19,744 nucleotides of DNA from an uncultured Collinsella sp. (GCA_900752215.1 CAADUO010000026.1:1-19744); one strand, 5' to 3'; numbered from the stretch's first letter, positions 12,814-19,677 are shown. Notes: generated by a model from the letters alone, not told the origin. A program made the numbers and translations.

Positions 12814-14238
12814 TTAGCTCTGAGCTCGCACGCGAGCGGCGCCGAGTTCGGTCAGATGGTATTTCTGGCCATGCTTGATGACCAAGCCGGCCTGCGCCAA
12901 GTCATTGAGCGTGCGTGACCAAGTGGGGGCCGAGTTTCCAAACGCCCTCGCCAGATCGGTTGCACCGCACGCTTGATTTTGCGCCAGATAGCCCAGCGCG
13001 GCGTTGCCGCGATCGCTTACGAACACGTCCGGTTGTGGCTGTGCATACTGATTTGCTGCATTAGGATACATCATTTGAGCTGCTGGTTGTTGAGAACTCT
13101 GCATCGGCGGCATTTGCTGTTGAAAACTTTGAGGCCACTGTTGGTAAGGCTGCGGAGGCATCTGCTGGGCCCAGGGGTTGTACTGCTGCTGCGGCATCTG
13201 CTGGTACGGCTGCTGATATCCCTGCTGGTACTGCTGCGGGAACTGCTGGCCATACCCCAGTGGCGGCATCTGCTGATATGGATATCCCTGTTGGTACGGC
13301 TGATAGCCCATTTGCTGGCCACCCGGCGCCCCCGTCGCCTGCTGCATTGCTGCTGCATCCTGATCCGCCAGCGGCATGGTCTCTGGCGTGTTTGTCGGCA
13401 TCGACATCGATGCCGCCCGGGGTTCTTGTGTAGGTATCATTCCGGGCTGCTGCATCTGTCCCACGGGGGGCTGCATCTGCTGCGCTGCCATGGGCTGCTG
13501 CGCAAAAGGTCCCGGCAGGGGATATGTGGGCTGTTCCGTCTCGGGCCGCACGGCAGCGCCGCGTCCGCCGGCACGCTCGATTTCCTGCACGCGTTTAGGG
13601 TTCAGGCTTACCGTAACCACGGTGCCGTTGCCCATGTTGTCCTCGATGGATACGGCACCGCCGGCGTTTTCCAAATACTCCTGCACCATGGGAAACCCTG
13701 CTCCGGTTCCACGGATATAGCGCTTCATCTTGCTGTTTGCGCTGGTAACGCCAAAGTCGAAAGCGCGTTCCTTGTCGTCGATGCCTGGTCCTTGATCGGC
13801 AAAGCGGATGGTGTCTCCGCCGTCCAGAATCGAGATGATGGGCTCGGCAAAGTGCGCGTGGATAAAGTTTTCGACAATCTCGCGGATGACCATGAGCGAG
13901 ATATGGCCGCCTTGTTCTTTCATGCACTGGTAGACGGTGTTGGTAGTCTCTTCCAAATACGTGCGGACATCTTGCGGATCAATGACGATCACACGCGGTG
14001 TCGACAACATGTCGTCATAGACGGCGATGCGCGCGGCGTACATGGCTTTTGGCGCCTGCGTTGTCGTCTGTTCACCTTCGTCACGCTCTTCGCGCACGCC
14101 GGTGATGTGCTCGTTGTCGGGTGCCGGGTCTCCGGAATCGACCATGGTGTAAAAGTCGTCAGACATGCCGCTCGCAATCTTCCAAAAGGTTTCGAACAAA
14201 TAGTAGCTCACCGTGCAATGTTTCTCATCTTTCGACAA
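12814..14238 (-). CDS. GHKL ATPase with Gln/Pro-rich linker and C-terminal winged helix, upstream of dnaA
   Basis: This is a soluble 474-residue protein of unrecognised family. Residues 66-215 form a GHKL/histidine-kinase-like ATP-binding domain: REIVENFIHA (N box, 119-128), DQGPGI (G1, 148-153) and GTGAGFPM (G2, 177-184). There is no HisKA phospho-acceptor helix and no membrane segment. Residues 236-402 are a low-complexity Gln, Pro, Tyr and Met stretch that looks prion-like. Residues 408-474 read as a winged helix (helix LARAFG, turn, helix PTWSRTLNDLAQAGLV, wing KHGQKYHLTELG). The TTG at 14238 is weakly supported; an ATG at 14166 is an alternative. dnaA starts 15 nt downstream. A DNA-binding, ATP-sensing regulator is plausible; an anti-sigma-like kinase is the main alternative. 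Confidence 0.8.
   Translation of the reverse strand: MSKDEKHCTVSYYLFETFWKIASGMSDDFYTMVDSGDPAPDNEHITGVREERDEGEQTTTQAPKAMYAARIAVYDDMLSTPRVIVIDPQDVRTYLEETTNTVYQCMKEQGGHISLMVIREIVENFIHAHFAEPIISILDGGDTIRFADQGPGIDDKERAFDFGVTSANSKMKRYIRGTGAGFPMVQEYLENAGGAVSIEDNMGNGTVVTVSLNPKRVQEIERAGGRGAAVRPETEQPTYPLPGPFAQQPMAAQQMQPPVGQMQQPGMIPTQEPRAASMSMPTNTPETMPLADQDAAAMQQATGAPGGQQMGYQPYQQGYPYQQMPPLGYGQQFPQQYQQGYQQPYQQMPQQQYNPWAQQMPPQPYQQWPQSFQQQMPPMQSSQQPAAQMMYPNAANQYAQPQPDVFVSDRGNAALGYLAQNQACGATDLARAFGNSAPTWSRTLNDLAQAGLVIKHGQKYHLTELGAARVRAQS
13033..13533 (-). repeat. Low-complexity CAG/CCG-rich coding tract
   Basis: This 501-bp tract encodes the Gln/Pro/Tyr/Met linker of the GHKL protein. It is dense in CTGCTG and CTGCGG units on the plus strand and in YQQ, PYQQ and QQMP repeats in the protein. 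Such tracts change length easily by slippage. Confidence 0.75.
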
Positions 14239-14409
14239 ACTTTCAAAACCTGTTGAAAACTTTGGAAAACGGACGAAAAGTTCTCAACATTGCCAACATG
14301 ACCTGTTGAAAACTCGATGAAATATCGTGAAAAGTTGCCATACACCGCAAAATCGAGCTCGGCTTATGGGGGAACCGTGTGAACTGCGCAACCTTTTACC
14401 TTTGATTTC
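14239..14409. other. oriC: Second DnaA-box cluster, between the GHKL gene and the rpmH promoter
   Basis: This stretch lies at the divergence point of the two gene arms. It contains TGTTGAAAA (minus-strand TTTTCAACA) at 14251-14259 and 14304-14312, and plus-strand TTCTCAACA at 14281-14289. A weaker CTTTCGACA at 14229-14237 overlaps the TTG start of the GHKL gene. The same 9-mer TTTTCAACA occurs in the dnaA-dnaN spacer. Together the two clusters look like a two-part origin flanking the GHKL-dnaA pair. The minus-strand promoter of the GHKL gene should also lie here, but I cannot place it with confidence. Confidence 0.65.
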
Positions 14410-14439
14410 TTGACATTTGAACATTGATTTCCCTACAAT
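14410..14439 (+). promoter_or_regulatory. Promoter of the rpmH operon
   Basis: TTGACA (14410-14415) and TACAAT (14434-14439) are separated by 18 bases, close to consensus. The predicted transcript starts near 14446, leaving a leader of about 65 nt with a 7-bp hairpin (14466-14483) before the rpmH ribosome site. Confidence 0.85.
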
Positions 14440-14511
14440 CTTCAAGCTCACGTGTCTATATCTGCGTCCGCGCCCCCGCGGACACTCGAAATGCAGCAGG
14501 AGGAACTTAAG

Positions 14512-14646
14512 ATGAAGCGTACGTATCAGCCTAATAAGCGTAAGCGTGCCAAGACCCATGGCTTCCGTGCCCGTATGGCCACTAAGGGTGGTCGTGCCGT
14601 GCTCGCCCGTCGTCGCGCCAAGGGCCGCAAGCGTCTCACTGTCTAG
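14512..14646 (+). CDS. rpmH: 50S ribosomal protein L34
   Basis: L34 is a 44-residue, very basic protein of the large ribosomal subunit. The sequence MKRTYQPNKRKRAKTHGFRA and the ending GRKRLTV are diagnostic. The ATG at 14512 has AGGAGG at 14498-14503, eight bases upstream. An upstream in-frame GTG at 14452 is excluded because the family starts at MKRT. It is the first gene of the operon behind a near-consensus promoter, in its usual place next to the origin and rnpA. Confidence 0.99.
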   Translation: MKRTYQPNKRKRAKTHGFRARMATKGGRAVLARRRAKGRKRLTV

Positions 14647-14666
14647 CAGCGATACACACATCTCGC

Positions 14667-15005
14667 ATGAAGACTATTAAGTCTCGGCAAGATTTCGAGC
14701 ATGTGTTCAGTCAGGGGCGTCGTTTCAATCACCCTCTGATTCGAATGACCATATGTGAATCGGTTGGCGAAGGCGACTCCGGAAGGGTCGCCTTCGTTGG
14801 TGCTAAACGGCTCGGTTGTGCTGTCGTGCGCAACCGTTCTAAGCGTGTGATGCGCGAGACCGCCCGCAGCTGTGGATTTCCCGTTGCGGGTTATGACATC
14901 ATCTTGTTCGCAACTCCCAAGACGAGGGTTTCCTCGCCGCAGGAGATGGACAAGGCGTTGCGTTCGCTTATGAAACGCGCCGGCGTTGCCGGGGAGGAGC
15001 GATGA
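14667..15005 (+). CDS. rnpA: Ribonuclease P protein component
   Basis: RnpA is the basic protein subunit of RNase P, which matures tRNA 5' ends. The 112 residues are a normal length. The RNA-binding signature is RNRSKRVMRE, preceded by the F-x-x-V-F-x-x-G-RR motif (FEHVFSQGRR). The ATG at 14667 follows rpmH by 20 nt and has no obvious Shine-Dalgarno sequence, so translation is probably weak, as is often the case relative to L34. The stop overlaps the yidD start (ATGA). Confidence 0.97.
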   Translation: MKTIKSRQDFEHVFSQGRRFNHPLIRMTICESVGEGDSGRVAFVGAKRLGCAVVRNRSKRVMRETARSCGFPVAGYDIILFATPKTRVSSPQEMDKALRSLMKRAGVAGEER

Positions 15006-15226
15006 GCATTCACGTTTTGCGACGTGTTGCCATCGCTCCTATTCGCATATACCAACAGGTTATTTCGCCCTTATTGCCTGACGCCTGCATTTATTACCCA
15101 ACGTGCTCGCAATACGCCATCCAGGCGATTGAGAAGTACGGTGTTTTGAGAGGCTGCTGGCTTGCCGTGAGGCGCATTGCTCGCTGCAATCCCCTGCACG
15201 TCGGCGGTTATGACCCTGTGCCCTAG
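15002..15226 (+). CDS. yidD: Membrane protein insertion efficiency factor YidD
   Basis: YidD is a small membrane-associated protein that helps YidC-dependent insertion. The 74 residues hold the family motifs YQQVISPLLPDACIYYPTCSQYA and RIARCNPLHVGGYDPVP, with three conserved Cys. The ATG at 15002 overlaps the rnpA stop by 4 nt (ATGA), and GGAGG lies just upstream inside rnpA. It is followed by yidC after 29 nt. Confidence 0.96.
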   Translation: MSIHVLRRVAIAPIRIYQQVISPLLPDACIYYPTCSQYAIQAIEKYGVLRGCWLAVRRIARCNPLHVGGYDPVP

Positions 15227-15255
15227 CGGGCACTCGCTATCGGAGGAAAACTTAC

Positions 15256-16026
15256 ATGTGGGATTGGATCGTTAACATCCTTTTCGAGCTGCTCAAGCTC
15301 ATCCAGACCTTTGCGGTCGACTGGGGCCTGTCCATCATCATCCTGGTGGTCATCATCCGTCTGCTGCTGACGCCGCTCATGCTCAAGTCGACCAAGTCGA
15401 CGGCTCGCATGCAGGTACTGCAGCCCAAGATGCTCGAGATTCAGGAGCGCTATGCCGACGATCCCCAGCGTCAGGCCGAGGAGATGCAGAAGTTCTACAG
15501 TGAGAACAAGTTCAACCCGATGGCTGGTTGTCTGCCGCTGTTGATTCAGATGCCTGTCCTGTTCGCCCTATTTACGCTGCTGCGTAACCTGCCGGACTAC
15601 TTTAACGATGGCACGTTCTCGTTCTTTAATATTCTGCCCGACCTGACCACCACGCCGAGTGCCTCCTTTGCCGATGGCTTTATGGTCGCGCTGCCTGCGC
15701 TGGTCTGCCTGATCCTGTTCGCTGTCCTGACCCTGATTCCGCAGCTCTATATGTCGCGCAACCAGACCGGCCAGCAGGCTCAGAGCATGCGTATGATGGC
15801 CGTTGTCATGACGGTCATGATGCTTTGGATGGGCTGGAGCCTTCCCGTTGGTGTTCTGCTGTACTACGACGTCTCGTCTGCTTGGCAGGTTATCCAGCAG
15901 ATTTTTGTGACGCAGAAGGTCATCGACAAGGCGAAGGCCGATGAGGAGGAGCGTCTTAAGAACGCGCCGCTGCAGGTTGAGGTCACTCGTCGCGAGAAGA
16001 AGCCGCGCCCGCACAAGAAGAAGTAG
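15256..16026 (+). CDS. yidC: Membrane protein insertase YidC/Oxa1 family
   Basis: This protein inserts and folds membrane proteins, alone or with SecYEG. At 256 residues it is the short Gram-positive form without the large periplasmic domain. The core has five membrane segments, at about 24-43, 91-110, 142-164, 178-193 and 194-212, with the conserved groove Arg35 in VVIIRLLLTPL. The helical cytoplasmic C1 loop (50-90) and the basic C-terminal tail (KKPRPHKKK) are visible. There is no lipobox Cys at the N-terminus. GGAGG lies nine bases upstream of the ATG. Confidence 0.96.
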   Translation: MWDWIVNILFELLKLIQTFAVDWGLSIIILVVIIRLLLTPLMLKSTKSTARMQVLQPKMLEIQERYADDPQRQAEEMQKFYSENKFNPMAGCLPLLIQMPVLFALFTLLRNLPDYFNDGTFSFFNILPDLTTTPSASFADGFMVALPALVCLILFAVLTLIPQLYMSRNQTGQQAQSMRMMAVVMTVMMLWMGWSLPVGVLLYYDVSSAWQVIQQIFVTQKVIDKAKADEEERLKNAPLQVEVTRREKKPRPHKKK

Positions 16027-16043
16027 TGGGATATCAATCTTAT

Positions 16044-16055
16044 TTAGGTACCTAA
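16044..16055. repeat. 12-bp perfect palindrome TTAGGTACCTAA, copy 1
   Basis: This perfect palindrome lies in the yidC-jag spacer, 6 bases ahead of the jag ribosome site. An identical 13-base string (with a trailing C) is at 19548-19560. Confidence 0.6.
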
Positions 16056-16070
16056 CTTTTGGAGTACGTT

Positions 16071-16640
16071 ATGTCTGAAGAGATCATCGAGGATATGCTT
16101 GAGGAGGTTGCCCCGCAGGTCGCGGGCGATTATCCCGAGATTGCACAGCGCTACAAGGCCGGTGAAGAGCTGACCGATGAGGAGCTCGACACCATTGCCG
16201 ATGTTGCGATTTCCATCCTGCGTTCCATCCTTTCGCACTTCGATGCCGCCAACTCTCCTATCGATGAGTATGAGGGCGACGAGGGTGAGCTGATTTTGGA
16301 TGTAACGGCTCCCGACCTTGCTGTTCTCATTGGCCGTCATGGTCGCACTCTTGATGCCCTTCAGGTTATGTTCTCTTTGCTGGTGAGCCGCAAGCTTGGC
16401 TTTAGGTATCCGGTTGTAGTGGATGTCGAGGGATACAAGAGCCGCCGTCAGGACAAGGTTGCCTCCATGGCTCAGTCTGCTGCCGAGCGTGCCATCCGCA
16501 CTCATAAGAGTGTTTCGCTTCCGCCTATGAATGCCTATGAGCGCCGACTGGTTCACATTGCACTTCGTGGCAATGATGCCGTCGATACTCATTCTGAGGG
16601 TTCTGACCCTGATCGCCATGTGGTGATTGTTGCTCGATAA
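16071..16640 (+). CDS. jag: KH-R3H RNA-binding protein Jag (KhpB/EloR family)
   Basis: This single-stranded nucleic-acid-binding protein is conserved next to yidC; relatives affect cell elongation and division through RNA binding. The 189 residues have an acidic N-terminal region (1-75), a KH domain with the GxxG loop as GRHG (88-91), and an R3H domain with ERRLVH (157-162, R158 and H162). The Jag_N domain of some family members is not evident. The ATG at 16071 has GGAG six bases upstream; a TTG at 16059 is an unlikely longer start. The gene ends the rpmH operon at the terminator 16660-16690. Confidence 0.93.
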   Translation: MSEEIIEDMLEEVAPQVAGDYPEIAQRYKAGEELTDEELDTIADVAISILRSILSHFDAANSPIDEYEGDEGELILDVTAPDLAVLIGRHGRTLDALQVMFSLLVSRKLGFRYPVVVDVEGYKSRRQDKVASMAQSAAERAIRTHKSVSLPPMNAYERRLVHIALRGNDAVDTHSEGSDPDRHVVIVAR

Positions 16641-16659
16641 TCTACTCGAGCTTATGCTT

Positions 16660-16690
16660 AGGGGACGTGGTTTCCACGTCCCCTTTTTTT
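16660..16690 (+). terminator. Rho-independent terminator of the rpmH operon
   Basis: A perfect 11-bp stem (16660-16670 with 16674-16684, loop TTT) is followed by a run of T to 16690. It separates jag from rsmG. Confidence 0.92.
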
Positions 16691-16736
16691 GTCAAAAGTT
16701 CTCGATACACTGATTTTTGTCGGAAAGGAGCTTTCG

Positions 16737-17504
16737 TTGTTAGTACTTACTGATCAGCAGGCTGACGAGATGTTGAGCCGTCTAACTTCCTATTGCAAAG
16801 GGTATTCCTTGAGCGTAACTGATGTTGAGCTGAGGAAATGTATTCAGCATTTGGATTTGGTTCTGGAAACAAATAAGACTACGAATCTTACCCATATTCT
16901 TAACGTAGAAGATGCTGCTGTACTTCATATCCTTGACTCACTTGTTTTGCTCCCCTATATCAATAAGGCTCCCGAGGGAGCTTTGCTGGATATGGGAACA
17001 GGTGCGGGCTTTCCTGGTATTCCGTTAACCATAACCACGCATCGTAAAGCTACATATATTGACTCTGTTGGCAAGAAGGTTGATGCTGTCAATTCTTTTG
17101 TCCATGCACTTGGATTGAAACATGCTCATGCCGTTCATGATCGTCTTGAAGAATATGCTCGAAGCCATAAGAAGCAGTTCTCTGTCGTAACCGCCCGCGC
17201 ACTGGCCCCTCTACCGATTCTTGTTGAGTATGCGGCTCCGTATCTGAAGGATGGAGGGCTATTTGTTATAACCAAGGGCAATCCTTTGGATGAGGAGCTT
17301 GCTTCCGGCATGTCAGCAGCTAAGATTTGCGGCTTCACTTTGCTTCTGAATGACGCAATCGATTTGCCTGAGGGCTTGGGCCACCGGGAGTTCATTGTTC
17401 TTAAGAAGAGTCATCCAGCATCTGTTTCATTACCTCGTGCAAATGGCATGGCAAAGAAGAATCCGCTTGCCTTGATGTTTCACGTGAAACATAATGGATA
17501 CTAA
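16737..17504 (+). CDS. rsmG: 16S rRNA (guanine527-N7)-methyltransferase RsmG
   Basis: This SAM-dependent enzyme makes m7G527 in 16S rRNA. The 255 residues show ETNKTTNLTHI (44-54), the SAM loop DMGTGAGFPG (85-94) and VTARALAPL (151-159). The TTG at 16737 is chosen because AAAGGAG ends six bases before it; the frame stays open to 16689, inside the terminator T-run, which cannot be the start. The last residues FHVKH are encoded by a parS site. Base composition is clearly more AT-rich than in the left arm. It is probably the first gene of rsmG-parA-parB; no convincing promoter box was found. Confidence 0.95.
   Translation: MLVLTDQQADEMLSRLTSYCKGYSLSVTDVELRKCIQHLDLVLETNKTTNLTHILNVEDAAVLHILDSLVLLPYINKAPEGALLDMGTGAGFPGIPLTITTHRKATYIDSVGKKVDAVNSFVHALGLKHAHAVHDRLEEYARSHKKQFSVVTARALAPLPILVEYAAPYLKDGGLFVITKGNPLDEELASGMSAAKICGFTLLLNDAIDLPEGLGHREFIVLKKSHPASVSLPRANGMAKKNPLALMFHVKHNGY
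17476..17491. promoter_or_regulatory. parS: parS site 1, within the rsmG 3' end
   Basis: Exact TGTTTCACGTGAAACA, the ParB-binding palindrome. It encodes FHVKH near the end of RsmG. Confidence 0.97.
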
Positions 17505-17514
17505 CAACTTGCAG

Positions 17515-17530
17515 TGTTTCACGTGAAACA
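17515..17530. promoter_or_regulatory. parS: parS site 2, in the rsmG-parA spacer
   Basis: Exact TGTTTCACGTGAAACA, exactly 39 bp from site 1 (start to start). Confidence 0.97.
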
Positions 17531-17553
17531 TGGCGGTTGATATCGAATCGGAA

Positions 17554-17569
17554 TGTTTCACGTGAAACA
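17554..17569. promoter_or_regulatory. parS: parS site 3, upstream of parA
   Basis: Exact TGTTTCACGTGAAACA, exactly 39 bp from site 2 and 39 bases before the parA start, so ParB bound here could also control parAB. Confidence 0.97.
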
Positions 17570-17608
17570 TCCTCCGTTTGACAGCTTTAATACACACCAG
17601 GAGGGACC

Positions 17609-18409
17609 GTGGGATTTCGCGACGTTAAGCGTTCTAAGAGCGCAAAAGACACGCGTATCATTGCAATCATCAATCAAAAAGGCGGCGTCGGTAAGTCAAC
17701 GACGGCTGTAAACCTTGCAGCAGCACTTGGCGAGCAGGGTCGTAAGACACTGATTGTCGATTTTGATCCACAAGGAAACAGTACCAGTGGATTCGGAATT
17801 GAAAAAGAAGACCTTGATCACTGCATCTATGATGCATTGTTGAATGATGTGCCGGCAGAATCACTTATTCTTGATACCAATTGCAAAAAGGTATTCGTAA
17901 TTCCGGCTACAATTCAGCTTGCAGGCGCCGAAATTGAGCTCGTAAGCGCAATTGCTCGTGAAACCCGCCTCAAAGATTTGCTTGAGCCGATTCAGGACGA
18001 GTTCGATTTCATTTTCATTGACTGTCCTCCTTCGCTCGGCCTGCTTACTATCAACGCCTTGACCGCAGCAGACAGCGTTTTGATTCCGATCCAGTGCGAG
18101 TATTACGCACTCGAGGGCGTTACGAAGCTGCTTGAGTCAATGAAAATGGTCAAATCACGTCTAAACAAGGGTTTAGACACCTATGGTGTGCTTATGACCA
18201 TGTATGACTCGCGTACCTCTCTATCGAATCAGGTTGTTGAGGAGGTTCAATCGTACTTTGGTGATAAGGCGTTTAAGACGCTAATCCCTCGTACGGTTAA
18301 AATCTCCGAAGCTCCGTCTTTTGGAGAACCGGTAATTACCTATGCACCTCAAAATAAGGGTGCAAAAGCGTATATGAACCTTGCAAAAGAGGTGATCAAG
18401 CGTGCCTAG
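17609..18409 (+). CDS. parA: Chromosome-partitioning ATPase ParA (Soj)
   Basis: This deviant-Walker ATPase binds DNA as an ATP dimer and moves ParB-parS complexes. It has 266 residues. The deviant Walker A KGGVGKST is at 24-31 (signature Lys24), DFDPQGN at 51-57, and the Walker B-like FIDCPPSLG around Asp138. There is no N-terminal helix-turn-helix, so it is the chromosomal type. The GTG at 17609 has AGGAGG four bases upstream. The stop overlaps the parB start by 8 nt. Codon use is AT-richer than in the dnaA arm. Confidence 0.98.
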   Translation: MGFRDVKRSKSAKDTRIIAIINQKGGVGKSTTAVNLAAALGEQGRKTLIVDFDPQGNSTSGFGIEKEDLDHCIYDALLNDVPAESLILDTNCKKVFVIPATIQLAGAEIELVSAIARETRLKDLLEPIQDEFDFIFIDCPPSLGLLTINALTAADSVLIPIQCEYYALEGVTKLLESMKMVKSRLNKGLDTYGVLMTMYDSRTSLSNQVVEEVQSYFGDKAFKTLIPRTVKISEAPSFGEPVITYAPQNKGAKAYMNLAKEVIKRA

Positions 18410-19307
18410 TGTAAAGAAACGTGGTGGATTGGGACGCGGACTCAATGCTTTGGTCTCAGAGGCCGAGTATGAGACCGGTGGTTCGGCTGCATCTGCTTCA
18501 AATGCCGCATCTGAAACTAAACTACCTATTGAGGATATCGTTCCCAACCCTAATCAGCCGAGAATTCACTTTAACGAAACTGAACTTCGCGAGTTGAGCG
18601 AGTCAATCCAAGAACATGGTGTTTTGCAGCCTCTTTTGGTTCGCAAGCATGGAAACGGCTATGAGATCATCGCTGGTGAGCGTCGTTACCAGGCGTCGAA
18701 GCTTGCTGGTCTTGAGGAGCTGCCTGTCATCATTAAAGATGTTAATGATGAAGAGATGCTGGCTCTTGCTCTTATCGAAAACCTTCAGCGTTCTGATCTG
18801 AATCCCGTCGAAGAGGCTAAGGGCTATCGCCAGCTTATCGATGCCAGCGGTATGACCCAGGAGGCATTGTCGAAGGCGGTAAGCAAGTCGCGCTCTGCAA
18901 TTACAAACTCGCTGCGTCTTCTCGATCTCCCCGAGGTAGTTCAGCAGATGATTTTTGAGGGCAAACTTACTGCTGGTCATGCACGTGCGATTCTTGCAGT
19001 TCCCTATGAGGATGCTCGAATTCGACTTGCAGAGAAGGTCGTTGCAGATGGCCTTTCCGTAAGGGCGACAGAAAATCTTGCTCCGTTGTTTTCTGCCGGA
19101 GAGACACCTAAGACGCCGAGACCTGCAACGCCTCAGTCTTTTAAAAAGGCTGCCCGTGTACTTCGTCAGGTTTTTAATACCAACGTGCGTGTGAAGAGCT
19201 CGCGTGGAAAGAATAAGATCGAGATTGAGTTTAAAGACGAGGAAGAGCTCTCTCGTATTCTTGGCGAAATGATTCAGTTTGATCAAGGAGGCCAAGATGA
19301 GGAATAA
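18402..19307 (+). CDS. parB: Chromosome-partitioning protein ParB (Spo0J)
   Basis: This CTP-dependent DNA clamp loads at parS and recruits SMC. The 301 residues show the N-terminal ParA-stimulating motif GLGRGLNAL (9-17), the CTP-binding motif GERRYQA (92-98), ENLQRSDLNPVEEA (126-139), and the parS-reading helix-turn-helix TQEALSKAVSKSRSAITNSL (152-171). A basic linker and a C-terminal dimerisation segment follow. The usual GERRxRA has Gln in place of its last Arg. The GTG at 18402 lies inside parA, with GAGG upstream, so the pair is coupled. The stop lies inside the start of the next small gene. Confidence 0.97.
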   Translation: MPSVKKRGGLGRGLNALVSEAEYETGGSAASASNAASETKLPIEDIVPNPNQPRIHFNETELRELSESIQEHGVLQPLLVRKHGNGYEIIAGERRYQASKLAGLEELPVIIKDVNDEEMLALALIENLQRSDLNPVEEAKGYRQLIDASGMTQEALSKAVSKSRSAITNSLRLLDLPEVVQQMIFEGKLTAGHARAILAVPYEDARIRLAEKVVADGLSVRATENLAPLFSAGETPKTPRPATPQSFKKAARVLRQVFNTNVRVKSSRGKNKIEIEFKDEEELSRILGEMIQFDQGGQDEE

Positions 19308-19551
19308 GATTTTAACTGTGATTGCATTGGCGACGACTGTCGCGGCTGGTGCCTTCGCTGGCTATAAGATCGCGACGGACGAAGAACTTCGAGGTCGTTT
19401 GCTTCGTGGCGCGCAAGATATCGTTGATACTTCCAAAAAGAAAATGGATGTTATGACAGAAGATGTTGCCATGCGTACTGCTCAGGTAACGAAGAATCCC
19501 AAGATTAATCAAGGTTGGGTTAGCAACCAATGGGAAAATGTAGGCTATTAG
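19297..19551 (+). CDS. Small YtxH-like single-pass membrane protein, 84 aa
   Basis: The N-terminus (residues 4-26) is one hydrophobic helix, ILTVIALATTVAAGAFAGYK. A charged, helical segment follows (DEELRGRLLRGAQDIVDTSKKKMD) with a polar tail ending in QWENVGY. This layout resembles YtxH-type small membrane proteins, whose function is unclear. The ATG at 19297 has AAGGAGG five bases upstream and overlaps the parB end by 11 nt, so expression is likely coupled to parB. The TTG at 19279 would add six residues but has no ribosome site. A role next to ParB at the membrane is conjecture. Confidence 0.8.
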   Translation: MRNKILTVIALATTVAAGAFAGYKIATDEELRGRLLRGAQDIVDTSKKKMDVMTEDVAMRTAQVTKNPKINQGWVSNQWENVGY

Positions 19552-19559
19552 GTACCTAA
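19548..19559. repeat. 12-bp perfect palindrome TTAGGTACCTAA, copy 2
   Basis: Identical to the copy at 16044-16055, including the following C. It overlaps the stop codon of the YtxH-like gene, about 20 bases before the terminator. Confidence 0.6.
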
Positions 19560-19577
19560 CAATTACTCAGCATATTC

Positions 19578-19621
19578 TAAGGGGTCCTTGTCTGATTCAT
19601 GAGACAAGGACCCCTTATTTT
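19578..19621 (+). terminator. Rho-independent terminator of the rsmG-parAB transcript
   Basis: A perfect 16-bp stem (19578-19593 with 19602-19617, loop of 8) is followed by four T. It is the first clear terminator after rsmG-parA-parB and the YtxH-like gene. Confidence 0.9.
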
Positions 19622-19677
19622 GGACGTAAAAAATGGGGTAGGTTGCGGCTTATAGGACAAAATGTGTGTCCACGTTG

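Noticed and set aside
12973..14256. Plus-strand open frame rich in Leu and Arg opposite the GHKL gene
   Set aside because: The Leu/Arg/His run is just the complement of the CAG/CCG-rich linker; the minus-strand frame carries clear ATPase motifs.
14284..14661. Minus-strand open frame of 125 codons opposite rpmH
   Set aside because: It is antisense to rpmH, its promoter and leader; no motif or ribosome site.
16689..16736. Longer rsmG start at a TTG
   Set aside because: The TTG is within the terminator T-run, so it would not be on a normal transcript start; the TTG at 16737 has a strong ribosome site.
17578..17593. TTGACA with TAATAC ahead of parA as a promoter
   Set aside because: The two boxes are only 4 bases apart, so they cannot serve as one promoter.
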